From contig JAGLBQ010000052.1 in assembly GCA_023146675.1 (NCBI GenBank), forward strand, positions 1 through 11,516: a stretch of DNA of 11,516 nucleotides, in the 5' to 3' direction. Below, one piece after another: positions 1 to 7,558 of the stretch. This DNA is from Cocleimonas sp. (GTDB lineage: Bacteria > Pseudomonadota > Gammaproteobacteria > Thiotrichales > Thiotrichaceae). The notes under the pieces are model-generated. The model did not search any database. It was not told the origin of the DNA and was given only the letters and a program-made list of their open reading frames with translations. A program made the translations under genes and the position numbers. How positions within the stretch are numbered: the stretch's first letter is position 1; each line of letters opens with the position of its first letter.

Positions 1-16
1 ATTCAGGACAAAAAAT

Positions 17-376
<360 letters not shown>

Positions 377-383
377 GGGCGCT

Positions 384-426
384 ATCGTAACAAAGCTATT
401 GGCTACTGGATACTTTTTTTATTTTT
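384..426 (-). promoter_or_regulatory. candidate rnpB promoter with A-rich upstream element
   Basis: Reading the minus strand toward rnpB there is an A-tract (AAAAATAAAAAAAG, about 413-426), a poor -35 (TATCCA at 407-412), a 17-base spacer, TACGAT at 384-389 as -10, then the GC-rich discriminator AGCGCCC just before the predicted 5' end near 376. An A-tract UP element with a GC-rich discriminator is typical of strong, growth-rate-controlled stable-RNA promoters. The weak -35 keeps this tentative. Confidence 0.4.
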
Positions 427-450
427 CTCATTCAAACTCCGCTTCACTAT

Positions 451-2385
451 CTACCAATGATAATAATAAGAAAAGGATAGCTCGTCTCTTTGCTTTTCAT
501 AAGAAAGCTGAAGTGCATTATTTTTATTAAGTGCATAGCGCGCTTGCCAATGTATTTTCTTATTTTTTTCTCCACTGTTTAGATTTTTTTCTAACCCTAT
601 TTCAACAACTGACTTCAACGCATGATGTGGTTTTACAATAAACCCAATATTTGGTGTTAGTAGAAAATCATCCTTTTTTGCGTGATATTGAGCATCTAAC
701 ATCATATAAGAAAGCATCTTCTTCGATGCTTGCCATGCCTTGCCAATGCCTGCTGATAAAAACAACCCATTACAATCAGTACAGTGTTTATTTCTAGCTT
801 TTATACCAACTGCCACACGCCAAGACATATCACTTTCCTTGTAAAGTGTTGTCGGAGAGATGTTTAATTTCTGAATACGTACTAAATTAAAATAATCCAA
901 AGAAAGCGTCTGTTTCTTCGCTAATTTTAAACTTAGGTCAAAAACTTTTAACGCTGAATTCTCCAGTGCTCCATAACTATCCGTCAATAAGTCATAGTGG
1001 ATTGCCGTCACTCCCAGCCGTAAAAAATGCGCCCCATTCTTTTGCCCAAAACCTACTGAAAATAAGCGAGGCTTAATCCCTTCTGCGGGAGATGTCATTG
1101 CAGGCATTGGTAATATTTTCTGTTTATTATCCACCACAGGCAATTGCAGGCGCATCAGTAATAACTTATTTTTACGCTTTTTCAATGCACTGCGTTGTTG
1201 CTTAGCCTGCTCTGTATCGATTAATTTATACTGATAATAAGCCAGCATGACATCAATTATCTGCACCTGCCTCACGGTGCTTATAGACACTAACAAATCG
1301 TTAGTGATGGGCTTAGCACTTGCTAATAGCTTATTAACCAATAATGCATCTTTTTTAGATAGTTGATCAAACTGATGATAAAGCTTACGCTGGTTTGAAG
1401 GCAAAAAAGTGATTTTTTTAATATAGCGTGAATATTCAAGATCCGTCAGTTTTTGAAACAGTGCGACAGGCAAGTACCAAGGTTGATACTGCGGTGTCAG
1501 CGGTTTTTCTGTCACCAGTTCTAATAACTCAGCAATACGATAGGCACAATTTTTCTTTAAAAAATAATAGGTCGATTTCATCCCCATCACTTCCCATAAA
1601 TGATAAACCAAAAAGCGTTGTTGCTCTGGGGTTAGATCTAGCTCATATTCCCACATATCGCGCAATTCTTGTCGAGAATACACACGATCTTGCTTATAAA
1701 ATGCTTTATCACGAAAGCGTGAAACATAACCACCCAGTAAACCTTTGATAATATACACAGGAATTATTTCATTATCAGGAACCTGCGCACCATAATTAAT
1801 GGATTGATCCAACAAATTACCACTACTGGTTTTATGTTCGCTGTTATTTAGTTTAACCAGTAGATGCCCAAAGGTAGAGGCAGGGTTACCAAAATAACCG
1901 CCCACTAATACAAGACTAATAGAATCCAAGGATGAAAACTTAGCCCACTGTTGCAAACGATCACAGCGCACGTCTGGCAAATTGTTTAGATTAAATTTGA
2001 GTTGCTGCTGCAACCAGTAAAAACGCGCAGGAAATCGACATTGCGCATGTTGATTAGGATCATCCTTAATAGGCTGAAACATAGCGCGTAAGCTTGCTAC
2101 TAACTCTATTTTTGGATTGTGTGTCGCAACAGAGCGATCACTAAGAAAAAACGCAGAAGTAAGAATCTCACTACGCTGAGCTGATTTATGATTGGCATTA
2201 AAATGCAATAAGCGTCGCCACGTAGGGTTTTTTTCCAAATTAAGCTTATCCGCCTTTAGCAAAGCATAATGCAGTTCAAGCTGGATCTTATTAGGAGCTG
2301 CTGAAACTTGTAGGGCGCACAAGTACAAGACAAGGATTGTTAATACGGTTACTAGGCGTTTTTGAGTAAATAATATCGGAGGCAT
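451..2385 (-). CDS. secreted Lnb/DUF4105 N-terminal-domain protein
   Basis: Predicted exported protein of 644 residues from ATG at 2385. Residues 1-29 form a signal peptide (basic QKR, a hydrophobic stretch, then VSA before AP), so it should act in the periplasm or outer envelope. It matches the DUF4105 (Lnb N-terminal periplasmic) family: CRFPARFYWL near the front, NPASTFGHLLVKLN with His174, and KKNCAYRIAELLE with Cys280. In the family member Lnb of Bacteroidetes this domain N-acylates lipoproteins through a thiol chemistry; whether gammaproteobacterial members do so is not established. The last 200 residues alternate polar and hydrophobic residues in beta-strand fashion and end in an aromatic run (SYYYHW), which could be a barrel-like or outer-membrane-associated domain. 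A TTG at 2391 has a better-spaced GGA (6 bases) and would add two residues. The gene is divergent from the DAB operon and upstream of rnpB on the same strand, with no clear terminator between them. Confidence 0.88.
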   Translation of the reverse strand: MPPILFTQKRLVTVLTILVLYLCALQVSAAPNKIQLELHYALLKADKLNLEKNPTWRRLLHFNANHKSAQRSEILTSAFFLSDRSVATHNPKIELVASLRAMFQPIKDDPNQHAQCRFPARFYWLQQQLKFNLNNLPDVRCDRLQQWAKFSSLDSISLVLVGGYFGNPASTFGHLLVKLNNSEHKTSSGNLLDQSINYGAQVPDNEIIPVYIIKGLLGGYVSRFRDKAFYKQDRVYSRQELRDMWEYELDLTPEQQRFLVYHLWEVMGMKSTYYFLKKNCAYRIAELLELVTEKPLTPQYQPWYLPVALFQKLTDLEYSRYIKKITFLPSNQRKLYHQFDQLSKKDALLVNKLLASAKPITNDLLVSISTVRQVQIIDVMLAYYQYKLIDTEQAKQQRSALKKRKNKLLLMRLQLPVVDNKQKILPMPAMTSPAEGIKPRLFSVGFGQKNGAHFLRLGVTAIHYDLLTDSYGALENSALKVFDLSLKLAKKQTLSLDYFNLVRIQKLNISPTTLYKESDMSWRVAVGIKARNKHCTDCNGLFLSAGIGKAWQASKKMLSYMMLDAQYHAKKDDFLLTPNIGFIVKPHHALKSVVEIGLEKNLNSGEKNKKIHWQARYALNKNNALQLSYEKQRDELSFSYYYHW

Positions 2386-2477
2386 ATTCAAGTCTAATCC
2401 ATTTTAGTGGTGATAACATCATTGATAATGGAGGTGATTTGAACTTGTGCTAGTCCAAAAACCCCACAAAATCCAAT

Positions 2478-2490
2478 TAATTCGCTGTAA
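2478..2490. promoter_or_regulatory. possible LysR/CbbR-type site (TNA-N7-TNA)
   Basis: TAATTCGCTGTAA fits the TNA-N7-TNA half-site pattern reported for CbbR-like LysR regulators. It lies just upstream of the candidate -35 at 2495. The pattern has only four fixed bases and is common by chance in AT-rich DNA, and no regulator gene is visible, so this is a hint only. Confidence 0.2.
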
Positions 2491-2494
2491 ACAA

Positions 2495-2522
2495 TTGAGA
2501 AAAATTTTATTAAGAGTATATT
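2495..2522 (+). promoter_or_regulatory. candidate promoter of the DAB operon
   Basis: TTGAGA (2495-2500) and TATATT (2517-2522) are separated by 16 bases, a sigma-70-like pair. Transcription would then begin near 2529, downstream of the ATG at 2523. So either the promoter is wrong or translation begins at the internal ATG at 2553. No better pair was seen in the 131-base divergent spacer. Confidence 0.25.
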
Positions 2523-4040
2523 ATGCCGCCTAAATTACCTTTGGGTTGCCACATGCCGTTACACAGTCTGATCATCTTATTGCTCCTTCCATTGATTGGG
2601 GCAACCATCATTGTTTTCCTCTCAGGAAACAAAACCGCTCTTATTCGCGGCACTGCAATTTTCTACTCGACGGCGACGTTATTATTTACACTTTACCTAA
2701 TTCTCTGGGGGAATGTGGTACCGACTGGAGATGGCTTGTGGCTTAGCTTTGAGCATAAATGGCATTCACGTTTGGGCACATCATTTTCACTGGGTGTCGA
2801 TGGTTTTTCTTACCCGATGGTTATCCTGACCGCACTGCTCGTTTGGGTCGCTGTTTTGGCATCTGCTTCGATAAAAAAACAGCCTAAAGGGTATTATTTG
2901 CTAATGCTGGTGCTAGAGGCTGCCGTGTTAGGCGTGTTTATGGCGCGTGACTGGGGTTTATTTTATATTTTTTGGGAAGCAACACTCATTCCCTTGTTTT
3001 TCTTGATTGATCGCTGGGGTGGCAAGGGTCGTCAAACGGCTTCTTTGAATTTCTTTTTATACACCATGGGCGGCTCAGTATTTATGCTGTTGAGCCTTTT
3101 ACTGTTATTTGATGCGACTCCCGCACATTCCTTCGCTTTTGCAGATATAGCCGCAGGCGCTGCACAGCTTAGTGCCGATCAACAGATGTGGATATTTTTA
3201 GGGCTACTGCTTGGTTTTGGGGTGAAAATGCCGATTTTTCCCCTACATGGTTGGTTACCGCTCGCACATGTTGAAGCACCTGGTCCTGTGAGTATTTTAC
3301 TTTCGGGTATTTTGCTGAAAATGGGCGCTTATGGACTCATTCTCTCTGTGATTCTCCTGCCAAAAGCAGCGGTTATCCTCCAGAAACCCTTAATGGTGCT
3401 GGGTCTGATTGCGATTACTTATGGCGCCTTACTAGCATGGAGGCAATCAGATATGAAAAAGATGATCGCCTACTCCTCTGTAGGGCATATGGGCGTGGTG
3501 CTGCTCGGAATATCCACTCTCAATGTAACGGGCATGACAGGGGCCGTATACCAAATGTTTGCTCATGGTTTAGTCGCAGCTGCTCTGTTTATGCTCATTG
3601 CCTTGCTCTATGAGCGTACAGGAACAAAAAATATTAATGACTATGGCTCACTGCTCAAAGTAACGCCACGTTTTGCGTTTTTCATTGTCATTGCCTTTAT
3701 TGCAGGCACGGGATTACCAGGAACAGCAGGTTTTATTGCTGAACTTTATGTCATGATCGGTAGCTTTGAAGCATGGGGCTGGGCAGTGATATTTTTATCC
3801 TTTGGCGTCATGGTGAGCGCAACCTATGGTGTGCGTACTATCAAACGCTTATTTACAGGCCCTAGCAAACCCATTACCGATAATGTAGAAGATTTAAGAC
3901 CTGTTGAAGTACTAGCGCTAGGTGTTTTGACCACAGGGATGATTGTCTTTGGATTCTACCCTGCTCCATTTTTAGATTTGATTACCCCATCAGTGACTCA
4001 TTTTATTGACTCACTAGAGCCTGTTTTAAGTAGTCAGTAG
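2523..4040 (+). CDS. NuoM-like proton-channel subunit of a DAB-type complex
   Basis: Polytopic membrane protein of 505 residues, close in length to E. coli NuoM (509). It belongs to the NuoM/MrpD proton-conducting family, with about 14 hydrophobic segments. All key relay residues are present: Glu152 in FWEATLIPLFFLI (TM5), Lys235 in FGVKMPIFPLHGWLP (TM7), the HVEAP loop, Lys266 in LLKMG (TM8), His348 in FAHGL, and Glu407 in GTAGFIAEL (TM12). The last four nearly coincide in number with NuoM K234, K265, H348 and E407, so it should be a competent proton channel. It is the first gene of the operon, 86 bases before dabA, with no other Complex I subunit in view, so a role in energised carbon uptake is more likely than NADH oxidation. 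The start at 2523 has a weak AAGAG at 2512-2516. ATG at 2553 (MPLHSLIILLLL) would give a more usual NuoM N-terminus, as residues 1-10 look like an extension. Confidence 0.9.
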   Translation: MPPKLPLGCHMPLHSLIILLLLPLIGATIIVFLSGNKTALIRGTAIFYSTATLLFTLYLILWGNVVPTGDGLWLSFEHKWHSRLGTSFSLGVDGFSYPMVILTALLVWVAVLASASIKKQPKGYYLLMLVLEAAVLGVFMARDWGLFYIFWEATLIPLFFLIDRWGGKGRQTASLNFFLYTMGGSVFMLLSLLLLFDATPAHSFAFADIAAGAAQLSADQQMWIFLGLLLGFGVKMPIFPLHGWLPLAHVEAPGPVSILLSGILLKMGAYGLILSVILLPKAAVILQKPLMVLGLIAITYGALLAWRQSDMKKMIAYSSVGHMGVVLLGISTLNVTGMTGAVYQMFAHGLVAAALFMLIALLYERTGTKNINDYGSLLKVTPRFAFFIVIAFIAGTGLPGTAGFIAELYVMIGSFEAWGWAVIFLSFGVMVSATYGVRTIKRLFTGPSKPITDNVEDLRPVEVLALGVLTTGMIVFGFYPAPFLDLITPSVTHFIDSLEPVLSSQ

Positions 4041-4126
4041 CATTAAGCTCTACTTATCATTTTATTTTAGTAACAAGGCTTTAGGGCTCCAGCCTCGTCA
4101 CTAGAGAAACTTAACTAGATACTATA

Positions 4127-7100
4127 ATGTCAACTAAAGACCAAAAAAAAGCAGATATTCGCGCTGAGTTATTGCATGTCTTAGCGCATTTTGAACATAC
4201 ATTGCCTGCTCAGGCTTCAATTCGTGACTTTGTGCACCACAACACCTTACATGGCTATCAGCACATGAAGTTTGAAGATGCGCTTAAAGCATCAAACGAT
4301 TTAACAGGAGCATATAGTTTTTGGTCGCAAGAGAAATTTCGGACGGCTTATCTAAAAGGTCGCCTTAATGATAGCAATTTGGATCACGTGCTATTACAAG
4401 ATGAGTCGCTACATGCAGATAAAGTAATTTTTGATACTGATAGTATTTCAATTAAACGCAAAGATATTTACCGCACGGCACTCATTTTCCCGATTAAACC
4501 ACTCTCTAGTTGTCAGCTTAAATGGCAAATAGATGAAGCCCATGCGCTGGAGTTATTCCAAAAAGACTGCCCTACTGACAGTAAGAAAAAACTAATCACA
4601 AGCGCCAAGAGAAACGGTTTAACTGATGAGTCTGAGGTTATCAACGATTTATGGGATGCCTGTGTTGATGCATTGGACTTAGATCCTAAAATGTTACATG
4701 CAGAAGACCTACTTAACCTCTCTCAAGAACAAGCCAATAAAATGTTTGGCTCCATTTTAAAAGAAGATGAGGTCGATGAATTACAGCACCAAAAAGAACA
4801 GGCATGGCTAGAGCTGGATCATACCGTACATGAATCTAAGCAGGAGCATGATCTAGAAGTCTTAATCAAAAACCTGACAGGGGTTGAGGTACATGCAGAT
4901 GAGTTGGAGCATGGGCAATCAAAAATAACCACCTTAGTCCGCGATGAAGCGTGGCAGCAGTTAGAGCGATTATTAAATGAAGTAGGGACGGATATTAGTC
5001 TACGCACCTTGATGCAACGCCTAACAGGCACGGACGTTCAAGACGATATACTGCAATACCTACAGCGCTTTATGGCAGCATGGTTAGATGAAGGGCTAGC
5101 CGCATGGAATCCTGATCGTAGCAAAGGCTTTTATCACGGCTGGAAAGAGAGTGCATTGGAAGATCAATATGGCGCACTGAATAATATTCCTGAATGGAAT
5201 GAATATATTGAATCACTTCCTGATGATTCGCTGGAGACAGTCATTGCGGAATTAACCCGCATGGATATTCCAGAAGAAAAATGGGCAGACTATATTGAAC
5301 GCATTGCACTAGACCTACCTGGCTGGTCAGGTATGTTCTTCTGGCGACATCAAAACCCTGGCTATGAAGGACATACTGATGTTGATGTCAATATGATGGA
5401 TTATCTGGCAGTACGCTTAATCTTGGAACATATGTTTGTACGCCGTCTGTGTCGTGAGTTGTGGCTGATTGAAGGCAGCCTAACCTCTATTCGTGGTTAT
5501 TTTAGAGTCCAAAACTCAGAGTTTTTAGTTCGCAATATGCTCTACAACCAACACCTTCCAGAGTATCTCATTAGTCTTGCACAACAACTTATCGAACGTG
5601 ATTCAGTTGAGGCACATAAAGATAGCGAATGGCTAACGATGGCGCATATGATTTGGACATGGCAACAAAGCCCTGTATCCGATGCGCGCACCGAGCTACA
5701 TTTGCACCGCGATGGATGGCGATTATTTCGCCTCGCACAGCACCTTGGTTTAAGCGCGATGGATGTGCGTCAGCTAAACACCGATCAGACCACAGAATTA
5801 TTTGATTGTGTGCGCGCAATGCAAGGAGAAGCCGCAGGGTTTTTATTACTTAAAGCCTATGAAGTTCATTATCGCAATAAAATCTTTAGTGCAGTACAGC
5901 AAAATCAAGGACGCGGCACATGGGCAACCCGCAATGACCGCCCCCAAGCACAAATGTTCTTCTGCATGGATGATCGTGAAGAAGGATTTCGTCGTCATCT
6001 TGAACATTTTAATCCTAAAATTGAAACCTTTGGTGCAGCCGCCTTTTTTGGCGTGGTGATGAACTGGAATGGTGTGGAAAACGACAAGCCCGTAGCCCTT
6101 TGCCCTGTGGTGGTGACGCCCGAACATGAGATTACCGAAATAGCGAAGAAAGGACATGAAGCAGCGCTAATGCATTATAAAGACCGTCATCGTTTACGCG
6201 TCCAACTTCAAGATACCGTACTACAAGAAACCCGTCGTGGCTTGCTTTCCTCGACCGCATTAATGGTTGCTAATGTGCCTTTAGCGGCTGCCACGTTAGT
6301 TGGCAAAGCGTTTGCACCTTTAGGATGGAATCGCACCATTAATAAAATTATTGGCAAATTTGATGGTAATAAAACTACCCGCATCAATTATGCCATCGAT
6401 AATATCAAAGAAAACCGTACCACTGAGGATAATCAACTCGGTTATACATTAGAAGAACAGGCGAATATTGTTGAAGGATTTTTACAGAATAATGGCTTGC
6501 TATCAGGCTTTGCGCCTTTAGTCATCATGATGGGTCATTACTCACGTAATCAAAACAATCCCCATGCAGCAGCTTATGGCTGTGGTGCTTGTAGTGGTAA
6601 ATTTAGTGGACCAAATGCACGTGCTTTTGCTGCGATGGCAAATACCCCTGCGGTACGTGATGAACTGGCAACACGCAGTATTGATATTCCTATTGATACT
6701 TGGTTTTTATGTGGCGAGCATGACACCTGTAATGAGCGTGTGGTTTGGGATGATACAGACTTGATTCCTGTTGATTTGCGTCATGATTTTGAAAAACTAC
6801 AGGCTGAAGTGAAACAAGCAGGACAACATTCAGCCCATGAGCGGTGCCGAAAACTTGCTTCTGCACCAAGAAAGCCAACGTTGGCAAGTGCCATTAAACA
6901 TATTGCAGGACGTGGTGTGGACTATTCACAGGCACGTCCTGAGCTAGGTCACGCCACAATTGCAGTTGGTTTTGTTGGACGACGTTATTTATCGCAGGGC
7001 TTATTTATGGATAGGCGCTGCTTTTTGATTTCCTATGATGCCAATGTTGATCCAGAGGGTTCATTTTTAGAGCGACTCCTCCTCAGCGCAGGACCAGTAG

Positions 7101-7558
7101 GCGCAGGAATTAGCTTAGAGTATTACTTCTCCGCAGTTAATAATGAAAAATACGGCTGCGGCTCGAAAATTGTACATAACTTATCAGGACTGTTTGGGGT
7201 GATGGAAGGTGCTAACAGTGATTTGCGCACAGGATTACCGCAGCAAATGATCGAGATTCATGAGCCGATGCGCTTGCAGTTAGTGGTTGAAGCAACCACT
7301 GAAACACTCACCGAAATTTATATGCGCCAACCCTCTATTCAAGAATTAGTGGGCAATGGTTGGATTTTATTATCGGCTAAAGATCCTGATTCTGAAGTGA
7401 TTAGTACGTTTGATCCTAATCGTGGCTGGGAAGTTTGGCAAGATTCTGAAAAACCTTTGCCTACGATTGATCAATCATCCGATTGGTATGCGGGGAATTA
7501 CGATCATTTAACCCCTGCTTTAATTAAGCAACAAAAAAAGGTGACTGCTAATGTTTGA
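4127..7558 (+). CDS. dabA: inorganic carbon transporter subunit DabA, long form (DUF2309)
   Basis: Cytoplasmic-side subunit of the DAB (DABs accumulate bicarbonate) system, thought to hydrate CO2 to bicarbonate in one direction when powered by its membrane partner. At 1143 residues it exceeds the roughly 800-residue classical DabA by some 300, mostly ahead of the active site. The family motif FVHHNTLHGYQH is at 35-46. The beta-carbonic-anhydrase-like site is intact: Cys613-x-Asp615-x-Arg617 in FFCMDDREEG, His804 in MMGHYSRNQNNPH, and Cys819 in YGCGACSG. The 15-residue His-to-Cys spacing equals that of H. neapolitanus DabA2 (H524/C539), and the Cys-x-Asp pair matches C351/D353. Later FLCGEHDTCNE (Cys862, Cys868) replaces the HNTTTD-like segment of short forms. 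Residues 226-327 hold a diverged 49-residue duplication. There are no membrane segments. No Shine-Dalgarno is evident before 4127. The last 8 bases overlap dabB. Confidence 0.95.
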   Translation: MSTKDQKKADIRAELLHVLAHFEHTLPAQASIRDFVHHNTLHGYQHMKFEDALKASNDLTGAYSFWSQEKFRTAYLKGRLNDSNLDHVLLQDESLHADKVIFDTDSISIKRKDIYRTALIFPIKPLSSCQLKWQIDEAHALELFQKDCPTDSKKKLITSAKRNGLTDESEVINDLWDACVDALDLDPKMLHAEDLLNLSQEQANKMFGSILKEDEVDELQHQKEQAWLELDHTVHESKQEHDLEVLIKNLTGVEVHADELEHGQSKITTLVRDEAWQQLERLLNEVGTDISLRTLMQRLTGTDVQDDILQYLQRFMAAWLDEGLAAWNPDRSKGFYHGWKESALEDQYGALNNIPEWNEYIESLPDDSLETVIAELTRMDIPEEKWADYIERIALDLPGWSGMFFWRHQNPGYEGHTDVDVNMMDYLAVRLILEHMFVRRLCRELWLIEGSLTSIRGYFRVQNSEFLVRNMLYNQHLPEYLISLAQQLIERDSVEAHKDSEWLTMAHMIWTWQQSPVSDARTELHLHRDGWRLFRLAQHLGLSAMDVRQLNTDQTTELFDCVRAMQGEAAGFLLLKAYEVHYRNKIFSAVQQNQGRGTWATRNDRPQAQMFFCMDDREEGFRRHLEHFNPKIETFGAAAFFGVVMNWNGVENDKPVALCPVVVTPEHEITEIAKKGHEAALMHYKDRHRLRVQLQDTVLQETRRGLLSSTALMVANVPLAAATLVGKAFAPLGWNRTINKIIGKFDGNKTTRINYAIDNIKENRTTEDNQLGYTLEEQANIVEGFLQNNGLLSGFAPLVIMMGHYSRNQNNPHAAAYGCGACSGKFSGPNARAFAAMANTPAVRDELATRSIDIPIDTWFLCGEHDTCNERVVWDDTDLIPVDLRHDFEKLQAEVKQAGQHSAHERCRKLASAPRKPTLASAIKHIAGRGVDYSQARPELGHATIAVGFVGRRYLSQGLFMDRRCFLISYDANVDPEGSFLERLLLSAGPVGAGISLEYYFSAVNNEKYGCGSKIVHNLSGLFGVMEGANSDLRTGLPQQMIEIHEPMRLQLVVEATTETLTEIYMRQPSIQELVGNGWILLSAKDPDSEVISTFDPNRGWEVWQDSEKPLPTIDQSSDWYAGNYDHLTPALIKQQKKVTANV
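4802..5107 (+). repeat. diverged 49-residue internal duplication in DabA
   Basis: Two units align with a constant offset of 49 residues. Unit A is residues 226-274 (AWLELD ... VLIKNLTGVEVHADEL) and unit B is residues 275-327 (AWQQLE ... TLMQRLTGTDVQDDIL). They share AW, L[IM]xxLTGx[ED]VxxDxL, and a following helix ending in DE(x)AW-like residues. The similarity is at protein level; the DNA has diverged, so the duplication is old. It lies in the N-terminal part that makes this DabA longer than the short forms. Confidence 0.6.
7538..7543 (+). promoter_or_regulatory. ribosome binding site of dabB
   Basis: AAGGTG lies 7 bases before the dabB ATG and inside the 3' end of dabA. With the 8-base overlap (ATGTTTGA) it fixes the dabB start and suggests translational coupling of the two partner subunits. 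Confidence 0.8.

Noticed and set aside
2296..2385. Lipoprotein signal in the DUF4105 protein (LYLC before the cleavage area)
   Set aside because: The residue before Cys is Leu rather than Gly, Ala or Ser, and a normal signal peptidase I site (VSA before AP) follows.
4123..4128. Perfect TATAAT as a promoter for dabA
   Set aside because: It overlaps the start codon, has no -35 at the proper distance, and the conserved N-terminal FVHHNTLH motif requires translation from this start or close to it.
4819..5031. Minus-strand open frames inside dabA and the membrane-subunit genes
   Set aside because: They lie wholly within strong coding sequence on the other strand, have no recognisable domains and lack convincing ribosome binding sites.
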